A stretch of DNA of 64,000 nucleotides from positions 86,435,741-86,499,740 of the forward strand of contig CM041465.1 of assembly GCA_023213395.1 (NCBI GenBank). The letters are read 5' to 3'. The notes beneath the pieces are model-generated. The model saw only the letters and a list, made by a program, of their open reading frames with translations, was not told the origin of the DNA and made no database searches. This DNA is from Cycas panzhihuaensis. Its lineage: Eukaryota > Cycadophyta. The stretch's first letter is position 1; each line of letters starts with the position of its first letter. Shown in pieces: positions 21,790-33,639 of this stretch. Position numbers and translations under genes: made by a program.

Positions 21790-22915
21790 GGTAATCCTAT
21801 AAATACCGCCTTTACGTGCTCAAAAATTACATGTTGATTTTGCCTTAATGGCAAAAATAATGGACAACAATAATCCCAAAACATTTAAACAAGCTAGCAA
21901 TAATCCTATATGGCAAGATGTTATTCGACTAAATGTGATGCCTTAATTAAAAATTCAACACAGGATCTTGTTCCTCCCCACATAGGAAAAATATCATTGA
22001 CTATAAATAGGTCTATAGAATTAAATATAACTCAACAGGCGCGGTGAAAAAATATAAAGCTCACCTTATTTCAAAAGGATTTTCTCAAATAGATGGCATT
22101 GATTATAATGAAACCCTTGCCCCTGTTGTAAAGATGAACACAATCAAGACAATTATTGCTCTTGCAACCAAGTTTGGTTAGAAAATCCACCAAATGGATG
22201 TTAAGAGTGCTTTCTTGAATGGTGATCTCAAAGAAGAGATCTATATGTCTCAGCCACCTGGATTTATTGAAAATCTTAATTTAGTTTACAAACTTAAAAA
22301 TCTATTTATGGTTTAAAACAAGCTCCTCAAGCTTGGTATGCCAAAGTTGGTGACTATTTAATTCACATTGGATGCACTAGATGTATTAGTGATCTAAATC
22401 TTTATTTTAAATGTGAAAATGAAAATCTTACTATTCTAATCCTCTATGTTGATGACATTATCATTACTGGATCATCAGCTCATAATATTCATCATCTAAA
22501 ATCTACTTTAATGAACAAATTCGAAATGATCGATTTAGGTCTATTACATTACTTTCTTAGTTTACAAGTTTATCAAAATCATTCAAATATAATAATATCT
22601 CAACCTAAGTATATTCTAGACTTAATTCAATTTAACATGGAAAATGCTAAACCCATAACCAATCTTTTACAATCGGAGTTAAACTATCTCTTGATTGTCC
22701 AACTCATAGGTGATCCAACTCTATACAAATAACTCATTGGTAGTCTAATCTATCTTACTTACATCTGCCCTAACATTTCTTATGCTATTGCTTTATGTTC
22801 CCGTTATATGCAATAACCACATGAATCTCATTGGACAGCCACTAAATGTATTTTATGTTATCTAAAACATCTTGTGTTTTATGGTTTAACTTATAATTTT
22901 GTAATAAACCACTAA
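21790..22915 (+). pseudogene. copia reverse transcriptase
   Basis: RT motifs are present over about 1.1 kb but broken by stops and shifts. They include KGFSQIDGIDYNETLAPV (about 22,074-22,125), [20 protein letters not shown] (about 22,180-22,240), SQPPGFIE, and the active site YVDD at 22,445-22,456 followed by IIITGSS. LGLLHYFLSLQVY, in the 73-codon open piece 22,511-22,732, fits the downstream connection region. Frame changes occur near 22,305 and 22,430. Confidence 0.9.
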
Positions 22916-23340
22916 CGTTAAGCTGGATATACTGATTCTGATTAGGCAGGTGATATATCTGATCATAAATCTACTTCAGGTTATGTATTTTTTATAGATT
23001 CCTCACCCATGTCCTGGTCTAGTAAGAAAATGCAAGCACTAGCTTTATCAATGACTGAAGCCAAATATTGAGCATTAGTTGAAGTTGGTAAATAAGCACT
23101 TTGGCTAAAATCTTTACTAAATGAAATTGGTGTCTCTAAACTCTTCAATTAAAATTAAAGTTGATAATCAAGGTGTAATTGTTATAGCTACAAATCCAGT
23201 TTCTCATTCTAGGACTAAGCATATTGAATTACATCAGCATTTTATTCACAATTTAGTTAATGATAATCTTGTTTCTTTATCTTATTGTCCAACAGATTTA
23301 TAGATTGCTGATATACTTACAAAGTCTCTGGCGAAGTTAA
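22916..23340 (+). pseudogene. copia RNase H
   Basis: RNase H motifs follow the RT: YTDSD then AGDISDHKSTSGYVFFIDSS, SWSSKKMQALALSMTEAKY, VDNQGVIVIATNP and SRTKHIELHQHFI, ending with the IADILTKSL pattern about 110 bases before the polypurine tract. Stops replace Trp or Gln at several sites (for example tag near 22,944 and tga near 23,069). Confidence 0.88.
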
Positions 23341-23452
23341 ATTCTTGAACCTCAGAGATCTGTTGCAGATCAAAGAAGTCTCCATCAAAGGGGAATCACC
23401 ATGATAAAGCTCTTCTTTTCTCTCCAGTACAGAAGTTTACATTAAAGGGGGA

Positions 23453-23887
23453 TGTTAGGATGTTAGATAATATAATGCAAACTTTATGTTTCTTAATGTT
23501 ATTATTTAGTCATATGTCTTATATGTAATTTAAGTGATTATAATATTCAAACTTAGATTTATTTTATTAATTTGTGGATGGTCGTTGAAATGCGGAACTT
23601 CATTCCAATAAACCTCTGTACTATTTATTCATCTCCTAGATTCATGGAAATGATTTCAGGAATCTAGGAGGTCTATCCAAATGCCTCATTAAAGATTGGT
23701 TTCAGTTGTTGGTATTTTTGTATAGTGGTTTCAATTCTTTATTAATAAAATTAGCTTTAGGAGGTGGTTTTCTTCCCCAAAGGGGTTTTCCACTGTCGAT
23801 TGGCGTGTACTTATGTAGTGTTATTTTCTAGTTATTTCTTGCTTACATTGATCTTGTTAATGCTGTACTTGTGCCTATTCTCTTACA
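23453..23887 (+). repeat. 3' LTR of the inner copia element
   Basis: Begins tgttaggatgttag right after the polypurine tract (23,444-23,452) and ends attctcttaca. Followed by the target copy atctt. Compared by eye with the 5' LTR it has roughly 30 substitutions and a few 1-2 base indels over 435 bases. Confidence 0.95.
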
Positions 23888-23892
23888 ATCTT

Positions 23893-25125
23893 GAAGCAAC
23901 AAATCTAATAAAACTGATAACACTAAATTTTGACATTCTAATGAGAAGTTATGAAAGAAAAAACACTTATGACCTATGAAAAACTATGTAATCTTTATGA
24001 AAATAGAGGTGGATCCAAAAAATAATGAAACATCAAATATTTTTTAAAAAAAATCAAAATTGATCTAATTTAGTTTATTATAATTAGAGTTCTACTCCCT
24101 TGAGGTTTAACCCTCGATCATATAATCTATCCATATGACCGCCAACTGGCAAATTGCTCCTCTGTTGAATCTAAATTTTTATAAAAAATAATTAAATTTT
24201 AAAAAATATACACAATTTTTTAATGATTTCAAAAATTTATCTGCATCAAGATTTTGTCTCTCTATAAATTCATGATGATTTGATCGATCCTTTGTTGGGT
24301 GCTTGGTTATAAATTAATCTATGTAGGTATCGAGTTTACACAAGGGTATTTGACATATGGCACCAACAGGCAACTTCGACCAGGCATATCCATGGTAAAG
24401 GGCATTGGGTGACTATAATTTTCTTCATACAGAGGCGCATCTCCATTCTTTGAATAGTGATTTACAAACAAGAGTAAACGACCATCTAGGGATGGCTACT
24501 TTTTTAGGCTCTATGACTCTTATTCTTTTCTGCTACAAATGGCTCTTACATGCCTATTCACAAGGCAACCTATGAGCTCCAATGTCTCAGTATAGGGTGT
24601 TCTTACAAATTGGTGCTCAAGCACTTATACAACTCCTCCTCTCTCCATGCCTATGAAATGGAAACTTCAAGCAAGGATTTCTATTATCACCAACACTTAG
24701 GAGATTGGTAACAAAGGCATGAAATAACCATACATTAATTGCTACATAGACATACTTGTGCAAATGAAATAGGAGGGTGTTATAGAGGACCAGTTGTAAT
24801 TGTTGTGTAGAGTGAGTGGCTTAAGCTATGTGGCATATCATCTTACAACTAGTTTTAATCATGAGTTTCACTCTATTTTAGCTTTAATAGACCTTTGAAT
24901 AGACTGCTCTCTCTTTGGCAAGTATTGTTTACTATGTGCAGGGTGTTTAACATGGCTTACATTCTATATTTCTTGGGTTTTCAAACCATGGCTTCATGGA
25001 TGACTACATGTGATAGCTTTTGTAGTTAGGGCATCCAACTTCATCAATCATTTGGTTTACAGGTTTCAAGACAAGCTCAAGTTTGAATTGATAGGATCTT
25101 CACATTACCATAGCAACGTGGATTT
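23893..25125 (-). other. Right interior part of the outer copia-type element
   Basis: About 1.2 kb with no complete domain. On the minus strand around 24,480-24,320 one frame reads SLDGRLLLFVNHYSKNGDAP and then LYEENYSHPMPFTMDMPG without a stop, which looks coding-like but is not a copia domain I know. It could be captured host sequence. The 3' end of this part (25,128-25,143) is the primer site. Confidence 0.35.
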
Positions 25126-25127
25126 AA

Positions 25128-25143
25128 CCCTGCTATGATACCA
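25128..25143 (-). promoter_or_regulatory. Primer binding site of the outer copia-type element
   Basis: On the minus strand, tggtatcatagcaggg directly follows the right LTR. It differs from the usual tggtatcagagc at one of the first 12 positions, consistent with a decayed initiator tRNA-Met primer site, and it sets the element's orientation as minus. Confidence 0.85.
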
Positions 25144-25525
25144 TGTTAAAATAGAGATTTAAATATTACTTTTAATATGATAATATAAATATTAATATAA
25201 AATATATTACAAGTATGAAGCATAAATGATAAAATGATAAATGAAACAAACAAAAGATGAAGTATGTACAATACACAATACAACAAAGATGTAGGAAATG
25301 ATTACCTTCAAATTATTATATTAAGCATGAACACATACTTATAGTACATTTCACCTCATACTTGTCCAATCAACTAAAAGAACCCTTAAGTCCACCAATA
25401 GGGTATTTGCATAAATATGTGTGCACTCATGCACACATCTCAATACTATAATAAAATATACATATGAGAGTTAAAGGGGACACTTAACAAAATACATAAT
25501 TGACACTAAACATTATGTTTTAACA
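25144..25525 (-). repeat. 5' LTR of the outer copia-type element (right copy)
   Basis: About 382 bases with intact TG...CA ends (tgttaaaa ... ttttaaca), followed by the target copy ctaaa at 25,526-25,530. It pairs with 15,192-15,575. Confidence 0.9.
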
Positions 25526-25530
25526 CTAAA

Positions 25531-28430
25531 TATCTCAAATTTATAGATCCTTCTAAATTATTTTAGGGGTTAAATTCTGTTAATAAATATTATATTTATC
25601 CATCTATTTCATTTCAATTTTTATTTGACTCTTATAATTATCTTAAATCAACCAAACTAGGTGGTAGAACTTCTACTCCTTTAAGAAGGACTAAATGTAG
25701 AGTAGGCTATCCCCCCACAACCTTACATATTCTCATCACATTATAGATTTAATTATGTCCTTATATATTGTTTATCTATGCCATGGCACATTATTAAGGA
25801 TAATATTTATTCCAAATTTAAATTTATATAGTTATATATTTAAAACTTTTAATGTTCACATCAAAATTTTTAATCCAAAATAAATAAAAAAAGTGAAAAT
25901 TACTTTAAAATTTCAAAAGTATCAAACTTGTAAAACCTAGTATATTTCAAGTTGGTCATATCCACCTGAACCTACTTAGTATTCAAATAGGTTCTTTGAA
26001 TGTAAATAGCTTCAATTTTATTTCTAATAGGTTACTTTTATTTGTTCTTAAATAAAGATTTATCCCTTGTTTTAAAATCCCTTCCTTTTTTGGTAAGTGG
26101 TTTTGTATTATTCAATAAATTTTCTCTTATAAAAAAATTTGGAATGTTTTGAACTTTACTCTTCTTAAGTACTAATTTCTCTGTTGAGAATACTAATTTG
26201 AAAATCCATACATTTATCCCTTTTTCTTCTTTGTAAAATATGTATTGACATCAACATTACAGAAAATTATATTACTTTATTTTGTATCCTTAACCTATTG
26301 TTGCAACTTTGTTGCACCTTATGGTAGGCTTCCAACTCATTTATGTAATGTCTAAACTATATAAAACTACCTTAGTTAATCTTCTTGTTGCTTTACACTT
26401 AGAAAGAACCTTGTTACTTAATGCAATGAACTAGTGATATAGTGTCTTTCTCTATGCATTTGGTTATTTGTGTACTTGCTTCTACTAAACTAGAAGGTTT
26501 TGTTGTGCCTTGCATGTTATTAACCTTGTTGCTTTACCTTTGTAAGTCAACCTTAGATGTAGTTACACTATTTTATATTCTTAACCCTTTAATATTAGCC
26601 CTCATAGTCCCCGATTATCTAGCCTTAAAATTATTAGTTGAATGTTGTACTAGGCCCTTTTTCAAGCTTCATCTTTGCAATTCTTTTCCTTACTTTATAT
26701 GTAGCCCTTAATTGTACATTTCACACATTTTTGCTTAGCCTATTTGCTTCATTTACCTTGTCACCTTTAGTTAGCTTTTACGACTTCTCGCTTAGATTAC
26801 AATTGAAGATCATTAACAAGTTGATTCAACACTCATTGTAAGTATGTTTTATATTTATTCTTAAAATGTTACTTGTTATTTAGCATTTGCCACTAGGATC
26901 CTTAGAAGTTTACCTAAATTTCTCTTTTATTTGGTTTTCTCACCTTCCCCTTTGAAGACTAAATAATATACCACTATAGGAATGTAGTCTTGGACTCATT
27001 CCTATTCCATTTTCCTAGTCTAAGAGTCAAAGAATTTCCAAGACCTAAAGTCAACTCCTCCCTCATGAACCAAGCCTAAGTTATGAGGATTAGCTAGCCA
27101 CACTCATGGAGAACTTAATTCATCCTATGTCTTTAAACCATTACTTGCATACTAGTTATAATTACAGATTATCCTAGCTTTAACTTCTTCAAGTTCTCCA
27201 CACCTCTTATTTAGCAATGAAAGTCCATGGGTTCTACACGTTAAGTATGGTAGTGACCACATTACTCATTATTACGAGGGGATACTACTTTTCTAAGTGA
27301 TCTGAGATAACAACATTCAATGTTTATTTCCTTAATGAATTATAAGAATATAAGATGAAAACTTTATTTATAAAAAATTATCAAATTACTTATTGACATT
27401 GTATCTTTAATAAACTTGGTTTTATTCCCCTTTGATTAGTCTAATATAACTCATCTTATTTTTTCCATTAAGGCTTATTATATTTAGATTACCCTTGTCA
27501 TATTTCTACTCAAGTAGAGTGTCATGTATATAAATCCTCAACCATTATAACTTTTTACATTTATATCAATAATGTTTTTAATATTCTAATCTCTAATAGG
27601 GTTGGGTATAAAACAAAGACCTAGACTGCCTCCCCTAGCTTCCATATAACTCACCATCATTAAGTTCATTGGGTACCATCAAACTAGTTAGTTTAGAGGA
27701 GCTTATTTTACCTTTCTTGTAAATATTTATACCTTCTCTCTTCTTCTTTCTTAGGTAGTCACTTGGAAATGTAATGTTTGTAATATAAATTCAACCCACC
27801 CTTGACCTAAGGCTCCTCAAAAATATTATTTGGGGATTCTTCTATTTAAGTAGAGTGATGAATGTCAATGTTCTTAAAATTGTTTAATATTTTATATCAA
27901 CCTTTTTTACAAAATTTTCTTATAACTATTATCAACTCTCACATTCTCTTTTAGATAATTTCTTACCTATTTAATTTTTGAGTTAAATAAGCCATATTAA
28001 AAGTCCTTTTGACTAAATTAAGTTGATATTTAGTCATGAAGAGAATATTAGGGTTTCGTATTAACTCCATTCGCTAACTTTTTCCTTAGATAGTGAATCA
28101 TGCAAATCATTATCAAAGGGATCAAGATGCCATTAAGCCAACTTCGAAAGAACCCCTTTATGTTCTTAGTTATTAAGTTGATATTATTCTATTTTCTAGT
28201 CAAGGATTACTTGCATTTATATTAAGTCAAACCTTTATTCTAGCCAATTCTTAAAGAGTCTCTCACCCTCTCCTCTACTAGTACTTTATCGTTTTAAGTA
28301 CTTTTTCATCTTAAATAGTAATGATATATCGTTAGATAAGATATTATATCTATTTTAATTCTAGCATCTCCTCATTCCTATTCAAGTTGATAACAACCTT
28401 TTAAAGTGTTGAATAAACTAGGTCCCAATA
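25531..28430. other. AT-rich stretch with no recognisable gene
   Basis: About 2.9 kb of AT-rich sequence. Open frames at 26,442-26,711 and 26,638-26,841 are hydrophobic, overlap in different frames and match nothing I know; they look like chance in T-rich DNA. No terminal repeats were seen. Confidence 0.55.
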
Positions 28431-29860
28431 ACCAAAAACTGCCACCAAGATCTAAACTATTTTGTAACTAGTTATAGGAATTGAAACTGAAATTTAATAT
28501 ACAAGTTCTTAAATTAGAGATAATACAATAAATAAATAAGAAAGCTAAAGCATCACATATACACGGATATAGCATTGATAAAACCCTAGCGGTGCTAGGG
28601 AAACATCCATATTAGAAAGGTATCAATCTTTATTATCCAAGAATGAAGAAATGTATATAATCTGCAGTGAAATACTCACAACAACAATAACCAACCACCT
28701 CTTATCAATACAGTATATCCAATATATTGAATACCATTAACCTGATGAAAAACACCTAAATCAAGTTATATGAGAGAGTCATACAAGGCACAAATCTTGA
28801 CCATCAAATCTAAGGTATTTTAAATGAACAACCATGATTCTCTTTATAATTTAGTATGTTTTATAGTGCTAGATTTTTGGGTCGGGGGATACTATCCCCG
28901 AACTCCCTCTTTATGAGAGGGGAGGGTTCTAACTCCCCCCTCATCTCCTGACCAAGGGGGCTCCTACCTCACTTAGATCCCCTCCATGAAAGTTTGAGGC
29001 GCACTCCAACTTATTAAAGTTTTACCTCCAAAACATTATTCTCACATTACCTAACATAAAGAATTTCTATATTTTTCTACGTCATCTTTAACACTCTTTA
29101 GTTTTAGCAATAGATTTCCTATAATATATCAATTCCAATATTATTCATCTTCTAATATCAATTGCATATTTGCATAACTAATGTTAGTTATAGCTTTGAT
29201 GGACTCTTACTTTGCTTTAATTATAGTTACCTTTGTTTCTGGACACATTAGATGTTGATTTTAATAATTAATAAAAGTTGCCTTCTTCCTACTTTAGTTA
29301 TAATAGGTTAGTATGTTGCTCATCTCTAACATGTTCTATAATCCTATCTTTATGATATACTTCTAAATATTATATCTTTGGTATGAGTTTTTCTTTTTCG
29401 ACATAATAGTCTTCTTCATTATACCTATCCTAATAACATTACTCTAGTTTCATTTTATTATAACTTAATTTATATACTAATTTCAACTATGTATCTCTTC
29501 ATTATATCTTCTTCTTTTGGTACATCTTTAATGTAGACTTCTACTTTAGCATTTTCAGTAGTAGATTTCTCTTTGGTACTAGCTTAACAACATATCTAGT
29601 TAAAGTTTAACACTATTTTGATTGAATATTTTCAATAACATATCTAAATCGTGTCATTGGCATAGTGTCAGACTTTTATTTGATAGTTGATATTTTATTA
29701 ATTTTCTAGGTTCAATTTACAATAATTGATATTTATCAATATTTTCAAATAATGTTTAGTTGGCATAATCCATTTCTTTAGTATTAGATCTTAATTACCA
29801 TATTTGGATTATTTTATTTAGTAGCCACCCTATTTGACTTCATTTACAATAATTCGATCC
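28431..29860. other. AT-rich region with a small GC-rich, palindrome-bearing island
   Basis: Mostly AT-rich and non-coding. A GC-richer island at about 28,860-29,010 contains the palindrome cgggggatactatccccg (28,883-28,900), C/G runs and a ctcccccctcat segment. A second short palindrome, ccctagcggtgctaggg, lies at 28,584-28,600. These are typical of LTR or other retroelement remnants, but I found no matching second copy in the window. Confidence 0.4.
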
Positions 29861-30081
29861 ATGAGTCATATAAAAAGAATACTTTTTTCAAAAAAATTAA
29901 GAGTTCAAAGATCTTTATTAAGGACTCAATAACACAATTACATCAAAGGAGCACAAGAGAGCTTAGTAATCACCAAAAGATAAGATGTACTCTTATATCT
30001 CAAATGATAATAAGATAGTATAAGAGTTCCTTTTATAATTGCTTGGCCTTATATAAGTCAAAATAACTGTTAACACTAACA
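29860..30081 (-). repeat. 3' LTR of the chromovirus (partial boundary)
   Basis: On the minus strand the LTR starts tgttagtgttaacag at 30,081 after a purine tract (aaaaggg, 30,082-30,088). It contains a TATA-like ttatataagg (30,057-30,048) and a polyadenylation-like aataaagatc (29,919-29,910). The far end of the LTR is not determined; 29,860 is an estimate. Confidence 0.6.
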
Positions 30082-30429
30082 CCCTTTTGGCAGACCATGG
30101 GCTCTCCAATTACATTGGTAGAAATAAGAGGCTTGTGCACATGAATTAACAAGTATCTTTAACCTTCTCTTCCTTAATCATGAAACTATGACTTTAGTAT
30201 TAACTTACTCCATACGATCATATATTCTTGCATTATTAACCTTAGAAAGTGCCTTAATAGGTCCCTCTCCCTAAGATGTTTAGTCATTGAAGTATTAAAG
30301 ATATGGATGTTACTTAATAAATTCCTCGACTCCCATGTTACTTCATCGAGTTACACCCATCCCATTATACTAAGTACTAAGAAATTATTCTATTTTAGAA
30401 ATTAGGTTGACAAGAATTTAGAATGCCCA

Positions 30430-30850
30430 CTAGAAATCATAAGGACTTCTTCTTTATATACGATAGGTAAGGTTGTTTAAAAGATAATAATTTTTTAAGT
30501 TATTTATTTAAGTTGGACACATGGACGACATTATGGATTTCTGATCAAGGGAAGGTTTAGAGCATAGGCTACTTCACCAATTCTTCTAAGAACTTTGTAG
30601 GAACTATAATAGTGAGGGCTTAGTTTATGGGATTTCTTATGGTAGAGGGATTGTTGCTTATAAGGCTAGAGATGAAGAAAGACCAAATCACCCATAATAA
30701 ATAGTCTCTCATAATGGTGATGTCCAACCAATTTCTTCATTTGATTTTGAGCAGCTATCAGGTTTTGCTTAAGAGTGTGTAAGATTTAATCCATGTCTTG
30801 AAGTTTTTATGTGCTCACATAATGCAAAGATTGGTAGCTAGCGTATGGTG
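30430..30850 (-). pseudogene. Chromovirus integrase C-terminus and chromodomain remnant
   Basis: Minus-strand reading gives MGDLVFLHL, a stop where Gln is expected, PYKQQSL, then the YKVLRRIGEVAYALNLP stretch, the GPY/F-like segment of chromoviral integrases. It continues with fragments resembling the chromodomain (an IL..., VQWDG-like and TWES-like pattern near 30,440-30,330 after frame corrections). The chromodomain guides insertion into particular chromatin in this lineage. Badly decayed. Confidence 0.6.
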
Positions 30851-30899
30851 TGATGGGAAGGGATACCTATAAAAAGCCACAAATGGTCATCCTAATAGA

Positions 30900-31400
30900 A
30901 GATTAATAGGAAGAATTATACCAATATTCCACTAATACCAACTAAGAAGTCCAACAATTTTGATGATCTAATATAAAGCAACGTAGGTACATTTCTAATA
31001 TTTTATTGAGAACCTTTAGGTGTTTATATATTTATGGATGATACAATGAGCTCATATAAAAAGAAGTTCTAGATACCTGAAAAAGTTATTCCTAAAATGT
31101 GCTCATGAATTTTGGATCTCGATCATAAACAATTGTAGATGAAAATCCATGAAGGTAAAAGATAAAATAGATGTAGAGATTGGCTAGCTAGGGAGCTTTG
31201 TAAGTTATATGAATTGGTAAGAAATGAGCATATTTAGTCAAGTGATTGATGATGACCCAAATATAGTCATATCCTATAGACAATAGTAGCCAAATAATAC
31301 AATCAATGGCAATGTCTTACCATTTACATTAGGAACTTTTCAAGGGTTAGAGGAGGCTAAGTTTGCCTTTGGTCTCTACCTTATTTTATTGGCATGTTTC
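30900..31400 (-). pseudogene. Chromovirus integrase core
   Basis: In minus-strand frames the sequence reads GYDYIWVIINHLTKYAHFLP and then IVYDRDPKFMSTF, matching the integrase core around the first and second catalytic Asp of Ty3/gypsy elements. Stops and shifts between these pieces show it is dead. Confidence 0.75.
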
Positions 31401-31689
31401 ATATTTTAAGACATGTGTAAGGATGGTGGTCTTAATATGGGGCTAGTAGAAGTCTAATCAAATTCAGCAGTATGTTTGTCAAACCTTAAGTGACTACCAA
31501 GAGGGCTATTGTGATATTCTACTAGGATGTAGGGGATGAATGGTAATACTAGATGGACAAAAATGTGGTTTTGATATAAGAGGTGATTATTGTAAAGAGT
31601 CCAATCTTTATGATTCTAAACTTTATTGGTCCATATGGTAAAATAAACTTAGGCTTTATTATAATGGATAAGGTCTTCTAACTAGGAGA

Positions 31690-32070
31690 GTTAGGAAAAA
31701 GAGATGGCATGAATGACTAATTCTGTTGGAAGATGACAAAGAGCATCTACAATAACATTATCCTTGACCTTTTTATAAGTGATGGAAAAGTTAAAAACCT
31801 GAAGTTTGTTGATCCACTTGGCCTATTCCTCTGTCAGAATGGTGAATTTAGATCCAAGAAAATATTGACATCATTTATCCACTGCATAAAGAATAGCCCT
31901 CATTTCCTTTTGATAGGTTAATAGGCGACACTCGTGATCTTTGAGCTTTCAGCTTTCAAATGTAATGGGATGGAAATTTTGCATGAGGATAGCTCCTAGC
32001 CCAACTCCAAAGGCATCATATTCTAATTGAAAAGGTTAGGAGTGGTGAGGACCAATGTGGAGGACATGAA
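31690..32070 (-). pseudogene. Chromovirus RNase H
   Basis: Minus-strand reading gives a GIGAVLMQNFHPITFESRKL-like stretch, then RLLTYQKEMRAILYAVDKW and a FTILTEEQAKWINKLQ-like segment, as in the RNase H of Ty3/gypsy elements (the usual GIGAVLMQ, Y...EKE and TDH motifs). Several frames are involved. Confidence 0.75.
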
Positions 32071-32149
32071 TATTTTCAGGTGGTTGAATATATCTTCAAC
32101 ACTTGGTGACCATTAAAATGAATCTTTATATAACAAGTTTGTCGAGGCT

Positions 32150-32950
32150 ACTATAGAAGCATGATTTTTTACAAAATAATAGAAAAATCTAATCAATCCA
32201 AGGAAAGCCCTTAATTATGCAAAGTTTTCTAGTATGGGTCATTGAATAATGGTTGATATTTTATCAAGGTCTACTCATATCCCTTCCATGGAGATGATAT
32301 GCCCTAGGTACTATAATTTAGTTTTGCCAAATTTGTAATTTGATATTTTGGCATATAGTTGGTTTTGCTTGAGAATCCACAAGGTAGACTCTAGATTTTT
32401 GACATATAAGGCCATGGTGGTACTATAAATAAGTATATCATCAAAGAAAATAATGATAAATTTTTGAAGGTAGGGTGAAAAAATTTTATTCATCAAATCT
32501 TAGAAGGTAATAGAAGCATTGCATAACCCAAAAGACATGACCTGGAATTTAAAATGGCATTGGTGGGTTTTAAAGGTCATTTTATGCTTATCCTCTAGTA
32601 CAATGGGGATTTGATAATACTAGATTACAAGTCTAGTTTTAAGAAAAACATGATCCTATGGATTTCATCCAATATATCATCTATTCAAGGGTCAAAAACT
32701 TATTCTTAATAGTGAGTTTCTTAAGTTTTTGACAATTGACATGGAGCCAAAAAGAACATAAGGGCCCTTACTAAGTTGAATGATGCCCATATCTAGGAGT
32801 TTATTTATGATATACTCAATCTTATTCTTTTAAAAATATGAGTTTTAATATGTCTATAAGTTGATGGGGTTGTGTAGGTGCTTTAATTCAATAATGTGGT
32901 AGAATCTATAATCTGGGGGAAGGCTACCCAGTAGAGGATAAAAAATGAAT
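32150..32950 (-). pseudogene. Chromovirus reverse transcriptase
   Basis: The active site IIFFDDILIYS lies in an open minus-strand piece (32,496-32,311) that continues with LYAKISNYKFGK. Upstream (higher coordinates) are FQVMSFGLCNASITF and LLDMGIIQLSKGPYV, the VMPFGLTNAP and GIIRPS.SP motifs of the family. Confidence 0.85.
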
Positions 32951-33188
32951 TAGTACTTGGTTAAGACTATTTAGATATCTAGATGAACCTTATATTGTGG
33001 TGGAATACTATTAATTGGTTAATATAACTAAGACTCCCATTAAGTTACTTACTCATTTACTTAGGAGAGATTAGTTTATTCGGTGGTGACTAGAGACCAT
33101 ATAATTTATGGGTTTGTCTGAATTGGTCTTTAAACATCATAAAAGGATTATTTAAAGAATTATTAGTACTATGAGTTCCACTGGATTC

Positions 33189-33440
33189 CTAAGATCGTGT
33201 TTGAGCCCCCAATAGATAAGGTATAAAAGTCAAATCCAATTTAATAAGTTCTAATTTGAACTTGATGATTTTAAATAACCTAGCATAGTGAAGTCTATAA
33301 TGATTAGGTAAAGAGCAATTGAAACTTATTTTTAGTTCAATATATAGGCTAAATTGCTTAGAAATTATAATACTAATGAAGTTCAATGATGCACCACCAT
33401 TGATTAAGATTTCCATGGGGGTTTTTGTTAAGGTCCCTCA
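33189..33440 (-). pseudogene. Chromovirus aspartic protease
   Basis: An open minus-strand piece (33,416-33,189) begins LINGGASLNFIS, which corresponds to the LIDSGASHNFIS active site; the catalytic Asp is changed to Asn, so this protease would be inactive. Confidence 0.75.
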
Positions 33441-33639
33441 TACTCATAATAGGTTAGGATAGGTAAAAGAGAAAATAATGGATAGGGAAGGTTCCATAGC
33501 AAGCTCATGTTGTAGTGGTGGAGGGGACTCTATTAGAGGTACTTCTTTAGTTTCATCTTCTGAATCAAAATCAAGGTCAATGGTAAATATTAATTTTCTA
33601 GCTTTCCAAACTCTACCATACCCATCAAACCATTTTTTT

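Larger units (their letters stand above)
16365..23887 (+). mobile_element. Inner Ty1/copia element with captured host gene fragment
   Basis: A structurally complete but dead copia element of about 7.5 kb: LTRs at 16,365-16,800 and 23,453-23,887, primer site tggtatcagagc at 16,801-16,812, polypurine tract aaaggggga at 23,444-23,452, and an exact target duplication atctt at 16,360-16,364 and 23,888-23,892. Domain order is gag, protease, integrase, RT, RNase H, as expected for copia. Stops and frameshifts occur throughout. Counting by eye, the two LTRs differ at roughly 30 positions, so it is not recent. Unusually, more than 2 kb separate the primer site and gag, and this leader contains an antisense SPATA20-like fragment. 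Confidence 0.95.
15192..25525 (-). mobile_element. Outer Ty1/copia-type element, minus strand, split by a nested element
   Basis: Terminal direct repeats at 15,192-15,575 and 25,144-25,525 start tgttaaaatagag and end tgttttaac(a). The flanks carry an exact 5-base target duplication, ctaaa, at 15,187-15,191 and 25,526-25,530. Next to the right repeat, on the minus strand, lies tggtatcatagcaggg (25,143-25,128), close to the tRNA-iMet primer site tggtatcagagc. Next to the left repeat lies a G-rich purine tract on the minus strand (15,574-15,584). Orientation is therefore minus, with the 5' LTR on the right. Removing the nested copia (16,365-23,887 plus one 5-base target copy) leaves only about 2.8 kb, with about 2.0 kb between the LTRs, so the element is non-autonomous. 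Confidence 0.88.

Noticed and set aside
26442-26841. Overlapping hydrophobic ORFs that could be membrane proteins
   Set aside because: T-rich DNA gives Leu/Phe-rich frames by chance; two different frames overlap and neither has a motif or a gene-like context.
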